Source: Vandiemenella viatica (Eukaryota; Arthropoda; Insecta; Orthoptera; Morabidae). Taken from it: DNA of 64,000 bases. Shown one piece after another: positions 1-11,703 of the stretch. The position numbers were made by a program, and so were the translations under genes. The number at the start of each line of letters is the position of its first letter. The stretch's first letter is position 1. The stretch spans positions 146,849,283 to 146,913,282 of the forward strand of contig CM061921.1 in the NCBI GenBank assembly GCA_031002005.1, given 5' to 3'. Below the pieces are notes generated by a model. It searched no databases. It was not told the DNA's origin and saw only the letters and a list, made by a program, of their open reading frames with translations.

Positions 1-830
1 AATCCTTACAAGCGAAAAGGATTCCTTCTGACTATAAAACTGCACAAACAGACCCAATTTTAAAGAAAGGAGATGAACAGATCCTAGTAACTACCGACTA
101 GTATCTGTAACATCTGTTTGCAGTAGAGTTCTGGAGCATGTTAAAAGCCCGGACTTTATGAATGTTTAGACGAATACGATTTGGGTACATCAAATCAACT
201 TGGATTTTGGAAGCACAAATCGTGTGACACACAGCTGACCCCACTTTCACATAACTTAACGAAAGCTATTGCAGCCGAATCTCAAGTTGATGTAATATTT
301 TTGGATTTTCAGAAACCTTGCGACTCTCTGCAACACAACCAACTTTCAGCGAAGATTCAAGAATACAATATATTGGAAAAGATTTGTGAATGGGTACGAG
401 ATTTTATGATTGGTCGGTTGCGGTAAGTCATCGTTGGTGGATACGCCCCAGCTAATTTGGATGTTATATCAAGTGTCCGTCAAGGAAGTACAATGGTACC
501 ACTTCTTTTCTTAATTTTTATAAATTATCTTGGACACAAAGTTAATAACTGTTTGAGATAGTTCGCTGATGATGCAGTCGTCTACAGGGAAGTAAGGAAT
601 TTGGCCCATTGGTTAGAAATTTAGTGCGAGCTCGATGTTACTTCGGCATGGGGCGACTAAAGGAAACTAACACTAAATTGTAAAACGTACAAAGCAGTGT
701 GTATAACAGAAAGAATCCGTTTGTTCAGGAGTACAAGGTAAACAGGTCAGTTATTGACATGACTGATTCCTTGAAATATTTGGGTGTAACAGCATGTAAC
801 GTTCTGACCTCATTACCTGATTTGAAATTA
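1..830 (+). mobile_element. LINE reverse-transcriptase fragment (jockey/CR1-like), decayed
   Basis: Interrupted reading frames encode non-LTR reverse transcriptase motifs in order: an LGFWKHKS-type segment, [11 protein letters not shown] (the catalytic block around the first Asp, with the usual AFDSV worn to CDSL), a WVRDFMIGR segment, VRQGSTMVPLLFLIFIN (normally PQGSVLGPLLFLIYIN) and FADDAVVY with both catalytic Asp residues. A stop at about 424 and later frameshifts break it, so it is a fossil. The element continues past the left edge of the window. It is the same family as the copy at 23205-24615, which has the same motifs in the same order. The 3' end near 830 is approximate. Confidence 0.85.
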
Positions 831-1692
831 TAATTTATGTTATTATTTTATTGAATTATCGTGAAAGGTAGAACTTGCGTGAATACTTTATATGATAAAT
901 CACGAATAGTTTTATTTCAATTACTGACATGACATATACAACAAGATTAGTTAAAATTAATCAGTTGTCCTTCTGCGGACGCCAGGGTATTTTATATAAA
1001 ATACACAAAATTAAACAGTAAACAAATTCAACATTTTGACTGTTCACTTCTGAGAGAAATGTTTGCTCCGGGCTATGAGAGTTCTTATCTGCATGGTCGT
1101 AACTGGGCAATGCTATGAACTTGAAAGTCTAGCTAGCACAGTGTTCTTCATTGGTGATGTATAATTACCGAGTTTACATGTCTGCCGCCACACATTGGAT
1201 GGCGGTCTGTTCTGCTATGGACCAGTGTAGCACAGTTCCTCAGATGTCGTCCTTTGCCTGAGCAAATTTGCTCAAACAAAATAGCGGGTGTCCGGATCCA
1301 GGCAGCAGCAACAGTCCCACTAGCGAATAGACAGTGCAGAAGTCACATCGACCGAACGTGCTTGCCGGCCGGCACCGAATGTCCCTCAGTGCCACGTGAA
1401 AAACAGAAATTCCCGTCCCTCACTTTGTATATCTACCTGGATAGTACAATACTCTACTCTGTCAGGGACACACTCCCGTCGCCCAGCGTCGCATCACCCC
1501 AGCAAAAACTCGCTCCCCAGTTCTAGGAATCTGGCCAGATGACATTCATGACCAGCCGCTTAGCACCCACAAGCTAACTAAAATATTCTACATTAAAAAA
1601 AAAAATAAACATATAGTTTATTAATGTAAATAGCGGTCACAAGACGCGTTCGTTATAAGCACCAACCAACATGAAACGGGATCAGCACATAA
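831..1692. other. Unassigned stretch
   Basis: No convincing coding sequence or recognised repeat. The first part is AT-rich. Positions about 1040-1560 are clearly more GC-rich than their surroundings and could be part of an unrecognised element or a regulatory region. The 90-residue open frame at 1254-1526 has no recognisable motif. Confidence 0.5.
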
Positions 1693-2692
1693 NNNNNNNN
1701 NNNNNNNNNNNNNNNNNNNNNNNNNNNNNNNNNNNNNNNNNNNNNNNNNNNNNNNNNNNNNNNNNNNNNNNNNNNNNNNNNNNNNNNNNNNNNNNNNNNN
1801 NNNNNNNNNNNNNNNNNNNNNNNNNNNNNNNNNNNNNNNNNNNNNNNNNNNNNNNNNNNNNNNNNNNNNNNNNNNNNNNNNNNNNNNNNNNNNNNNNNNN
1901 NNNNNNNNNNNNNNNNNNNNNNNNNNNNNNNNNNNNNNNNNNNNNNNNNNNNNNNNNNNNNNNNNNNNNNNNNNNNNNNNNNNNNNNNNNNNNNNNNNNN
2001 NNNNNNNNNNNNNNNNNNNNNNNNNNNNNNNNNNNNNNNNNNNNNNNNNNNNNNNNNNNNNNNNNNNNNNNNNNNNNNNNNNNNNNNNNNNNNNNNNNNN
2101 NNNNNNNNNNNNNNNNNNNNNNNNNNNNNNNNNNNNNNNNNNNNNNNNNNNNNNNNNNNNNNNNNNNNNNNNNNNNNNNNNNNNNNNNNNNNNNNNNNNN
2201 NNNNNNNNNNNNNNNNNNNNNNNNNNNNNNNNNNNNNNNNNNNNNNNNNNNNNNNNNNNNNNNNNNNNNNNNNNNNNNNNNNNNNNNNNNNNNNNNNNNN
2301 NNNNNNNNNNNNNNNNNNNNNNNNNNNNNNNNNNNNNNNNNNNNNNNNNNNNNNNNNNNNNNNNNNNNNNNNNNNNNNNNNNNNNNNNNNNNNNNNNNNN
2401 NNNNNNNNNNNNNNNNNNNNNNNNNNNNNNNNNNNNNNNNNNNNNNNNNNNNNNNNNNNNNNNNNNNNNNNNNNNNNNNNNNNNNNNNNNNNNNNNNNNN
2501 NNNNNNNNNNNNNNNNNNNNNNNNNNNNNNNNNNNNNNNNNNNNNNNNNNNNNNNNNNNNNNNNNNNNNNNNNNNNNNNNNNNNNNNNNNNNNNNNNNNN
2601 NNNNNNNNNNNNNNNNNNNNNNNNNNNNNNNNNNNNNNNNNNNNNNNNNNNNNNNNNNNNNNNNNNNNNNNNNNNNNNNNNNNNNNNNNNNN
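1693..2692. other. Assembly gap, exactly 1000 N
   Basis: A run of exactly 1000 N, which looks like a fixed-length placeholder and not a measured gap. Sequence content, including a possible first exon of the kinase gene, cannot be judged here. Confidence 0.99.
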
Positions 2693-2731
2693 TTGTAAAA
2701 GCCATAGAAATGCATTAGGGATTGCTGGAGA

Positions 2732-2938
2732 CAGGGGCGGCGCTAGGAATTTCGGGCCTGGGGCAAAATGGGCGACCTTTTTTTTTTTTTTAAGCTCTAC
2801 AAAATGTCCAGGTGACAGTGGGCATAATCTTGGCTTCATGGTGGCATGAGGGCCCCTATAGTCAGTTATCGGGCCCCCCATCAACCCGCGGGGCCCGGGT
2901 ACTTTTGACCCGCTTACTCCCCCCTAACGCCGGCCCTG
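2732..2938. mobile_element. Non-autonomous hAT-type MITE with 8-bp target duplication
   Basis: A 207-bp element starts CAGGGGCGGCGCTAGG and ends in the near-complement CCTAACGCCGGCCCTG, giving short imperfect terminal inverted repeats. It is flanked by a perfect 8-bp direct repeat, GCTGGAGA, at 2724-2731 and 2939-2946. Short TIRs beginning CAGGG with an 8-bp duplication are the hAT signature. It has no coding capacity. It contains a T-run and GC-rich segments unlike the AT-rich flanks. Confidence 0.9.
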
Positions 2939-2946
2939 GCTGGAGA

Positions 2947-4742
2947 TCATTATTCCATGAGGAATTGGCGTCATAATACTGCAGTAGCCAAATGTAAGAC
3001 ACCGTCTGATGTGGCCCAGGTTGTATTAAAACCCAATTACTGCTTGAAATACAACGTAATTAATACTTGAAAATAATATACCTACGGCAGTATTATGATG
3101 TTATTAGTCAGAGGGAAGAAATGTAACAACTCAATCTCCGGTATACCCATGCATTAATTGCATACAGTGAAAGCACACTATATCCTCCATCGATTCAACA
3201 TGGCAAGACGTATCTGTTATTAAACCAAGGAAAATATTTTACTAGTGTAAATTTCTTGGGATTTTTTTTTCAATAGGGAGAACCTGAAATGTCAAGAAAA
3301 CATAATGTTGTTTTTGATGTGTTGCTGGTAACATAAATCTGCTGCTTTAACTGCAGATTATTTTACTGATACTTGTAGTTATGTGTATAGTTTTGGGTAT
3401 GTGGATACAGGAACATATGGAACAGTTTAATTCTTGATATTGCTACCACAACTATAGAAAATGTTTAATTCATGTCATATAAATTTACAGAAATAGCTGC
3501 TTGTGGCATATGTCCATCATATATATGGTAAATGATATTTCAACATATCTACTTTTAGCAGAGTGTATGCTGAACATTCTTGACTTGTATTGTTTTTCTT
3601 GCTATTAATATTATGGAACTACTGCTATCCAGTTTTGTTTGTGCTTCACAGTATTCACTTCTACTCTGGTACTGTAATTATTCAACTCTGATAATTTCTT
3701 TTGAGTATTTTGTGGTATATATACATATGCACCACCCTTCTTCATTCCTAATAACTTAAAACTATGATGCTTCATCACATCCATCAAAGATGAGGACAGT
3801 TTTTTGGATGACTCTGTAAAACATATGATATCTAAATATAGATTCAGTGAGATATGTTTGGGCAGTTGATATTATTATCATGTGAACTTTGTTTCAAATA
3901 CACTTAATGTTTTGATGAAATAGAACTATTTTAGAGTGACTTTTTTAATTTGCAGTGCTTATATTTCCCATAATATATTAATGACTTGTGTATTTTCATT
4001 TATGATGATATAATAGTACTCAAAATACAAATTCAAAAAGACCTGCCTAGTTGTAGTCCAGATTGAGAAGACTGGAAGAGTTGTTGCAAGAAAGGAGATT
4101 ATTGAGGAATCTTGTTAATTACTACAACCAGTCCTCTGGAGTGGAAAATTTATGATATTGTAATTATATCCAGTCTCACATTTGGTGTCCTGGAGCATAT
4201 ACTGTATTTATTATTTTTCGGCTTAGTGCAAAGTATTCACTACCTTGAAAAAACAATGAAATCTTCATGGATGTACCTTCAGTTGTGTTGTAAGAATGTA
4301 AAATTTTTACGTTTAGCTCTGCAGTCTTAGTCAGGTGTGAAATCTCTCCTTGTCTACTATAGGACAGCTACTGAGTCAAGTCGGGGTACCATACAAGTCT
4401 TTTGTAGCGTTTCTGTACCGCACCCAAAAGTCGAAAGGCTGCTTGCCAGTGAGCATGCATATAGGTCTTTGTTGCAGCCAGCAGACTCATTATAGAGTCA
4501 TCATCTTATTGCAGCAAATGGATGTAGGCATGACGCTCCCTCCTTAGTTTTGCCAAAGCTGGTTTCCAGGTCTCGCCAAGCCATAGTCCACTGTCTATTG
4601 AAGGTATCATTGATGATACCATCTGTTGACTATTGTGTCTCAAAAATGAGTTGCTAGCCATAGGCCTATCTTAATGTTATTAAAATGCAGCCTGTGGCAG
4701 TGGTCATATATATGGTCAGCTATTCCTGATTTATTGGGCATG
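2947..4742. other. Unassigned AT-rich stretch with one small inverted repeat
   Basis: No coding sequence recognised. A 16-bp inverted repeat with one mismatch (2972-2987 against 3082-3097, CATAATACTGCAGTAG type) brackets 94 bp and could be a tiny MITE. The open frames at 4112-4330 and 4350-4547 have no recognisable motif and no coding signature. Confidence 0.5.
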
Positions 4743-5060
4743 TATGTTAGGGCTTCATTGTGGCTCGTGGACCCTAATATATAGTCGTCTTATGGTGGTA
4801 TCTGGATGAAGGTATGACAGCTCCATATTAGGGTCCACAGGCTTCAACAGATACCTAACATCCAGCCCTGAGGAAAAAGGTACCTGATCTGACCTATTAG
4901 CAGACCAGCACAGATAACTTTACACCTGAGGAAGACTTTGTAGCTAGCTGCCAAAATATTTTGTTTTTGCAACACAATCTGGCGTTACACCTGTGAATAC
5001 CGCATTTCGATCATGCACAGGGAAAGTCTGTTCTTACACCTTGAAAAGTTTGACAGCTGC
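4743..5060. repeat. Inverted repeat followed by a Penelope-LTR-like tail
   Basis: Segments 4743-4780 and 4825-4860 are imperfect inverted copies around GGACCCTAATAT / ATATTAGGGTCC. Downstream, about 4925-4975 has the pattern CTGAGGAAGA, a short hairpin-forming segment, then CCAAAATATTTTG. This resembles the CTGATGAAGA...CGAAAATTTG core seen in the Penelope-like element arms at 17.6 and 20.0 kb. Assignment to a Penelope-like pseudo-LTR is inference. Confidence 0.4.
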
Positions 5061-5169
5061 GCTTTTCCATGCCTTGTGCACTGTGCGAGTTCTGAACATC
5101 TGTACCTGGCTCAACTGATGGGTCTGGCTTCTGGCACATGTTGGATAAATGTTGCTTAGTCAGTTTATA

Positions 5170-5895
5170 CAGTAGAACTCCAATTATCCAAACTCCGACT
5201 GTACGAATTGCTTTTTTAACTCATCCCACCGAAGAATTGTTGGAAAGAGGGAATGGCCAGTTTAAAACAATCTTTTTACTGCCAAAAGTCACAAGTTTGT
5301 CGCAATCAATGGACCAGTCTGTTATTGAAACCATGAAACACCATCACAGAAGGAAACTTTTGGTGGAGGTGTCTTGCCACAAAATAATTTGAAAGATTGC
5401 CCTTACATGGTGTGCGGAAGCTTGGAGCCTGGTTAAGGCAGTCCCATTAAGACGCATGTGGAACAAGTTGAAAGGCATACCAACAAAAGGAGAAAAAGGA
5501 AAAAGCTCATGAAAAGGAAAGGGAATGTCATGTCACTTGAGGAATTGTAAAACATTCTTTTGAAAATTCCTGGATGTTCAGAAGTTAGTGCTGAAGATTT
5601 AGGAGAGTGGTTGGTGTGTGATTCGTCAGACCCTGGGTATGAAATTCTAAAAGATGATGAACTTATTGAAAGTGTCGAGGAAGAATATGACCTTAATGTC
5701 AAAGTTGAAGCAGACATGGGACCATCAGCTAGTCAAGCATTTGCCGGTCTTGAAACTGCGTTGAACTGGATGGAGCATCAGCTCAAGTGTGACCACATGC
5801 AACTTACCAATTTCAAGTAGATGCGCAACTTGGCTGCCTGAAAATGGATGAATACAGTCAAACAGCTTGCATTGACCGAGATGTTCAGCAAGCAG
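5170..5895 (+). pseudogene. pogo/Tigger-type transposase remnant
   Basis: CAGTAGAACTCCAATTATCC at 5170 matches the usual pogo/Tigger terminal inverted repeat start. Broken frames downstream encode a worn version of the C-terminal end of a pogo (jerky-like) DDE transposase: LPKVTSLSQSMDQSVIETMK (normally LPPNVTSLIQPMDQGVI, which carries the third catalytic Asp), then W-C/V-AEAW, then an acidic tail with CDSSDPGYEI, a LETAL-W segment and MRNLAA. The N-terminal and central catalytic parts are missing, so it is an internally deleted, inactive copy. The 3' TIR was not found. Confidence 0.8.
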
Positions 5896-6442
5896 TGACT
5901 TTTATTTACAGTGTGTTACGTACCTACTGTACTCATGTACAGCACTTGCAAGTACGCTTAACATGTAGAAGTGTTACCTTTCCATTTAATTAATTAAAAA
6001 CTCTTTTATTCAAAAATAGTTTTTCTCCCATTTTCAACATACATACAGTAATTAATTAAAATAGACCCCTTTTTGGAAAAAATTCCACTACTGTAGATTA
6101 CTTTCTAAATAAACCAGGGGAATATATAATTTTAGTATGACCAGTGTAAGCTAGAAAGAAAATAATAGGAAAAAATTGCTAGATCCCATAGTTTCTTACT
6201 GGGCACAGTGACCTCTCAAGTCTAATTTAAAATCCTGTATCAACAAAAAGATTCATTCTCACTTTCAGTGAGCAAATTAGCTACTGTGTCCTTCAAAATG
6301 CTTTGTACATTTCTATCATCAAATTGCTTTCCTGTTGCCTATTGATCATTATTTCAATGTACAAACTTAGTACATAAGATTCAGAACTTTTACCATAATT
6401 AAACAAAGGAAAAAGGAAACGGCTTTAGGCAGCATAAATTAC
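5896..6442. other. Unassigned AT-rich stretch
   Basis: Nothing recognised on either strand. Confidence 0.5.
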
Positions 6443-6887
6443 AAGGAAAGGGAAAATGACTCATCTTTTACCAAAGTTGAAGGCAGCAACAGGAGAAGAA
6501 CATACATCACGAACACACAAATATACACAATATTTCGGTCTTAAAACCTTCTTTATGTTAAAGAGAATGAGTCATGTGGTTCGGGAGGTGTGCACATGCC
6601 GAAGTTTGTTACATGACTGAGTGGATTATCATTATGGCGATGGGACTAAGATGTTATATATACACTTCTATCACCGATATACATATTTATATATAACATC
6701 TTAGTCCCATTGTCATATTGATAATCCACTCTGTCATGTAACAAACTCGGCATGTGCACACCTCCTGAACCATATGACTCGTTCTCTGTAATATGAAGTA
6801 GTGTTTAAGACCGAAATATTGTGTATATTTGTGTGTTCGTGATATATGTTCTTCTTCCGTCGCTGCCTTCATTTTTCCCTTTCCTTT
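6443..6887. repeat. Fold-back element, about 200-bp inverted arms
   Basis: The left half (from AAGGAAAGGGAAAATGACTC) is repeated in inverse orientation in the right half (ending CCCTTTCCTT). The two arms meet near 6660-6690 at TAAGATGTTATATA / TATATAACATCTTA. Each arm carries the terminal motif ACCAAAGTTGAAGGCAGC or its worn complement, followed by ACACACAAATATACACAATA and TTTCGGTCTTAAAACC. The same motif order occurs in the arms of the Penelope-like element at 17551-20126 and in the elements near 45.8, 50.1 and 52.3 kb. It has no coding capacity. Confidence 0.85.
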
Positions 6888-7272
6888 TAGTTTATAGAAC
6901 TTTTACCATGCAAGATAAAAATTATATCTATAGTGCATATAACCAAAAAAAAAATATCCGTGTAGAATATAATTATCGAGCAGTCCTGACTTACCCATAA
7001 CAGAGGAAGAATACTTAATAATTTATAAATCGCATATTAAATCATAAACACATCGGGTACTAAAGTCTTTTTCTGTATTGAATACCTACAACTAGCTCAT
7101 TTACCATATGGTACTCTAAACAATTGCTTCATTTCTTTTCTGTTCAGTGCTTGGTATGTTTTTTCCTCTGTGTAATATTTTAAATAATCAAATTGTGATT
7201 GATTTGTTCAATGATTATCAGTACTGTCATCAATCTTTACATTAGCTCCAAATATTTTACACCTTTTACTCA
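6888..7272. other. Unassigned AT-rich stretch
   Basis: Nothing recognised. It separates the fold-back element from the 5' end of the CR1-like LINE. Confidence 0.5.
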
Positions 7273-7570
7273 GCTCAGCCGTTAGCGGCAGAAGCCGACT
7301 TTCGTGTTTAATTTTGAAGTGTGCTAGATTCCTTTTGGTTTATCTTTGAATTTCCTGTTAAGGTAGTGACTCAGCAGTTGAGCTCAGCAGCCGTTAGTAG
7401 TAGACGCCGACGTTCGTGTTTAATTTTAAAGTGTGCTAGATAGCTTTTGTTTTTATCTTTGATTTTCCTGTGTAGGTAGTAAATCAGCGGTCGAGCTTTA
7501 GCAGCAGTTAGTAGCAGTCGCTGATTTTTGTGTTTCATTTGTAGTTCCGTTTTTGTCTGTTTCAGGTGAT
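7273..7570 (+). repeat. LINE 5' region with tandem monomers
   Basis: Three imperfect monomers start at 7273, 7382 and 7494 (spacing 109 and 112 bp). Each begins with GCT(C/T)AG and a CAGC-GTTAG-rich segment, followed by TTCGTGTTTAATTTT and GTGTGCTAGAT. Such 5' monomers often carry promoter function in LINEs. That role is inferred here. Confidence 0.75.
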
Positions 7571-8482
7571 ATGGCTTGTGCAAAGTGTTCCGGTAGATGT
7601 CTGGCTCTCGAAGAGATTGTTAATACTATGGCCTCTCTTCAAGCTCAGGTTTGGAGCATTCTCTACTAGGAGTGGCAGTGCGTCGAAGAAATTCTGCAGC
7701 CTACTGTAGTAGAACCGGCAAGTCTGGATTTGCAGGTACCATTTGCAGAAAACATCTGGTATCGTGTGGATCGGAGAAAGGTATCGAAATTCCCAATTAG
7801 CCAACGGGAAAATATCTTGACACTAAGTAATGCGTTTTCCGTGTTGCAGGAGGCTGAAGATTCAAGTGTGAATGGCCCAGAAGCGCAGCAGGGAAGATGT
7901 ATTCGCAGACCCCGAGCCTTGCCAGGAAAAGGTTTACTAGTCATTGGCAGCTCCAACGTGCGACGTCTGGAGAAACCGCTACGGGAATTAGCTGCGAAGA
8001 AAGGTGCAGACCCTCATACTAACGTTCAATCCATTTCTCTTTCAGGAGCAACCGTACCACGTGTCATGGAGGCGATTAGGGAATCGAACTGCCGTCAGTT
8101 AAGGGTAGCTGCGCACGTCAGAACTAAGGACTTGTGTCGTTTTTCTGTTCCAGATATAGTTAAATCCATGGACAAGTTGGGCCGAAAGGCGTATGAAGCC
8201 GCGCGGGAAAATTCGGTTTCATTGCAGTTCTCAATTTGTAGTGTCGTGCCGCGTATCGATTGTGGGGAGGCCGTGTGATGGAAGATCTTTAATTTGAATT
8301 GTAATTTGCAGGAGCTGTGTCGCAGAAACAACTGGGGCTTCATTGACCTTCGACCGATGATAGCTGCCAGCTGGGACGCATTTGACAGGTTGGGTGTCCA
8401 CTACACCCCGAGAATGGTGACCAAGGTGGCTGCTAAGATATGGAACCGTCTTGATATGAATTATTTTTTAGGAACACAGTGA
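7571..8482 (+). pseudogene. LINE ORF1, CxxC motif plus SGNH-esterase-like domain
   Basis: Starts at ATG 7571 (MACAKCSGRCLALEE), with a CxxCxxxC cluster and a short coiled-coil-like segment. A single frame continues to 8482, broken only by in-frame stops at 7667-7669 and 8276-8278. From about 7930 it reads LLVIGSSNVRR (block I of the SGNH fold), then HVRTKDL where GTND is expected (block III), then the D-x-x-H-like block DRLGVHYT near 8385. ORF1 esterase domains are known from CR1-type LINEs and are thought to act in RNP or membrane association. The key Asn of block III is Lys, so the enzyme would be impaired even without the stops. Confidence 0.8.
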
Positions 8483-9741
8483 GACCCGAGGATCCTTCAG
8501 TTCATCGAAGAGGATGATCCGACAACCTAGAAGCTGGTCCTGGTAGTGATGGTGCGAATAATTTTAATATTACAGCTCCAAATACTTCACGTCAGAATGT
8601 GAATATGAAAAATGCGATTTTAGACTCCACAAATAACAATACGAAGTAGCTAATGATAATGGTCCTAAATTGTCGGAGTATTAGAGGGAAAGTAGCCAAT
8701 TTCCATGCTGCAGTTGCGACTAATGATGCCGATATAATACTAGGAACCGAGAGCTGGTTGACACCAGAGGTTGAATCTAGCGAAGTATTTGGCCCTCATT
8801 TCAATGTCTCGATGGGCGGGGGTGTTTTCGTGGCTGTAAACAAAACCGTTAATTGCTCTGTCGTAACTGAAACGGAAAATTTTTGTGAGTTAATATGGGT
8901 GAAGGTAAAAATTGGAAAAAATTTAAAATTCATAATCGGGTCATTTTATCAAACTCCAGATCCTGATTTGGCTGACGCAGAATACTTCAGAGAGTCGCTT
9001 AATAATATTTTCAGAAGATTTCAAGGACATATATTGATCGTGGGTGGTGACTTTAACCTACCGTTGGTTAAGTGGGACACATACATGTTCAGGTTGAGTG
9101 GAAGAGATAGGTTAGTAACCGAAACGTTCCTAGAATCATTTGCAGAAAGATCTCTTGAACAGATGGTTGAAGAGCCAACGCGGTGCGACAAAGATTCCTC
9201 GTCCATTTTGGATCTTTTTCTTATTAGGAATCCTGATATTGTAGATACAGTTTGTGTAGAAGATGGTATAAGTGATCACAAGGCGGTTGTGGTAACTTTA
9301 AATCTAGTCTGAATTTGAAGCATGACAAAGAGAAACTTGTATATTGCTTCAATAAGGCAAATGATGCGGGTATGGTTGATCACTTTGCGGAAATTTTTGA
9401 AACATACATGCTAAATACAAATGTTGAGGAACTTTGGTTTAATTTAAAAGACCTAAAATGGACCGGTTTAAATCAGTTTGTTCCTAAGAAGTGTATTAAG
9501 GTCAGTAAGAACTTCCCTTGGTTAAATAGGGAAGTGAAACGTTTGCTCAGGAGGCAAAGGCGTTTACATGCCACGGTGAAGAAATCGGGGGGACTCATCA
9601 AATTGCACTAAATTAGTCCAGTTGCGAGCAGAAGTGCGTAAGGCAATGCGCGATGCATTTCAGGAATTACAAGCCAGGAATTATTCTGAAGATCTGATTA
9701 CTAATCCAAAAAAGTTCTGGTCGTATATCAAAATAATAAGG

Positions 9742-9952
9742 TTTTTTTTTTTTTTTTTAATGGCATTTGGCAACGGAGGCCATACAGCCAGCTCAAGGTG
9801 ATTTAATTGCTTTCAGTATATTGACGCCACAGAACGGACAGGACATTCACACAGACATACAACACTTAACATCCATGCCCGCGGCCGGATTCGAACCGGC
9901 GGCCTTCGGCACGTGGAGCTAGCACTCTAGCCCCTACGCTACCGAGGCCAGC
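9742..9952 (-). mobile_element. tRNA-derived SINE with 11-bp target duplication
   Basis: Reading the minus strand from 9952 there is a tRNA-like head with an A-box-like TAGCGTAGGGGC and a perfect B box GGTTCGAATCC, then a short body and a poly(A) tail (the T-run from 9742 on the + strand). It is flanked by perfect 11-bp direct repeats AAATAATAAGG at 9731-9741 and 9953-9963. It interrupts ORF2 of the LINE and so is younger than it. Confidence 0.93.
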
Positions 9953-10988
9953 AAATAATAAGGTTATGGAAAAGTTATGCCATCGCTGATTAAGGAAAGT
10001 GGCGAATTATCAGAAACAAGCATAGAGAAAGCAGAAATTTTGAATGATATATTTAAAAAAGCTTTCACGATAGAAAACTCAGAGGAGATTCCGATATTCA
10101 ACAATCGTACCGACAAAATTATAAATGATCTCGTTCTTGACGTCGAGGGAATAACTAAACTGCTTATGAATGTAAATACCAATAAGGCTCCCAGACCAGA
10201 CAGTATTCCTACAAGATTCTACTCAAGGTAAGCAAAGGAAATTGCACCATATTTGATGAAATTATATACCGTCTCCTTGGATCAAGGAAAAATACCAGCC
10301 GAATGGAAGACCACTATCGTAAGTCCAGTGTTTAAAAATGGGAATGTTAATGATCCTCAGAATTATAGGCCGATCTCATTAACTTCAATATTTTTCAGGA
10401 TTTTAGAACATATCGTCTATTCAAATGTCATGCGGTTCTTGGATGAAGGTGATCTTTTAAACCCAAATCAATATGGAGTCAGAAAAGGCGGAAGCTGCGA
10501 AACACAACTTGCACTTCTAATTCACGACTTGTGCCGAATTATAGATGAGCAATCCCAGGTTGATTTAGTTCTATTGGATTTTAAAGAAGCTTTCGACACT
10601 GTACCTCACACTAGGTTACTTGGGAAACTTCGTGGTTACGGCATATCTAGACAAATATGCGACTGGGTTGCAGATTTTCTGAAGGGTAGAACACAGTGTG
10701 TAGTTCTCGACGGTGAGCGTTCATCACTTACTGAAGTGAGGTCCGGGTTCCTCAGGGAAGTGTGATAGGGCCTCTGTTGTTTCTCATATACATTAATGAT
10801 TTGTGAGACATAATAGTGGGGATGAAAAGATTATTTGCCGATGATGCTATTATTTATTGTGAAATCAAAACCCATGATGACTGCGCTTTGTTACAAGACG
10901 ATATTATGAAAATAATTGCGTGGTGAAAAGATTGGCAGTTGGAGTTAAACGCTAAAAAGTGCCAAGTCGTGCGTGTAAGTAAAGAGGT

Positions 10989-11703
10989 TGTAACAGCCCT
11001 CATACCTGAATTTTGAATAGTATTGTACTGTATGAAGTATTTGTAGTGAGCTAAAGTTTGCTTGAATATGATCTGGTATGTTTCATAATTTCTTGTAAAT
11101 CAGTGTATATAGACTTTTGTTTTATGAAAGAAAATTATTTAAAGTCCAGTTAATATGTTTAAGAACCGAATTGTGCAAGACAATTTCTTAAATGTTTGTA
11201 ATTCCATGTACTAATGCAAGTTATGATGTCTACAGGTCATGTTTGTACAGTTTAAAATGATTTCTGTAAATAATTTTGTATTTAAGTATCTCTAATTACC
11301 ATTTCTGATCATTTTGTAATGTTGTTTAGTGATTTTGTATTAATTCCGATTGTTTTTAATATGTTTGATTGTTTGAGTGATTGTTAATGTTCGAGAAATA
11401 TCGGGCGGATGCCTTTGAAGAATTCCAGAAATTTCGATAGAGACTATATAAACAGATCGGTAGAAGGACAGATTTAGCATTCATTCAGTATTCAGTTTTA
11501 CAGTTAGTTTTCAAGTTGAGTTCACAGAAGTTTTATAAAGATTATCTTTGCGACTGCTCAGAAGAGCGTCTCTGTATTGTATTTATGCATGTGAATATCG
11601 CTGACTTCGTTTTGAGAATAAAATAAACAAATCTTCAACATAACCTTATGGTGGACTTTTTAATTAATCAGTATATTAATTTAAACCACCGAAGACCCTA
11701 ACA
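10989..11703 (+). mobile_element. Solo LTR of an LTR retrotransposon, inside the LINE
   Basis: 715 bp starting TGTAACAG and ending CCTAACA (TG...CA ends), flanked by the 4-bp direct repeat AGGT at 10985-10988 and 11704-11707. Removing it restores the LINE reading frame around VSKEVTPV, which confirms the boundaries. Inside are a TATA box (TATATAAA, 11445-11452) and polyadenylation signals (AATAAA, 11617-11622 and 11622-11627), so the LTR is in + orientation with U3-R-U5 order. No internal region remains, as expected after recombination between two LTRs. The superfamily (Gypsy- or BEL-like) cannot be settled from the LTR alone. Confidence 0.9.

Noticed and set aside
1621..2884. Long open frames across 1621-2884 on both strands
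   Set aside because: They consist almost entirely of N from the 1000-N gap and have no coding evidence. The same applies to frames across 56702-58027.
4350..4547. Possible exon near 4.4-4.5 kb
   Set aside because: Short, no recognisable domain, no consistent splice pair in phase with E1.
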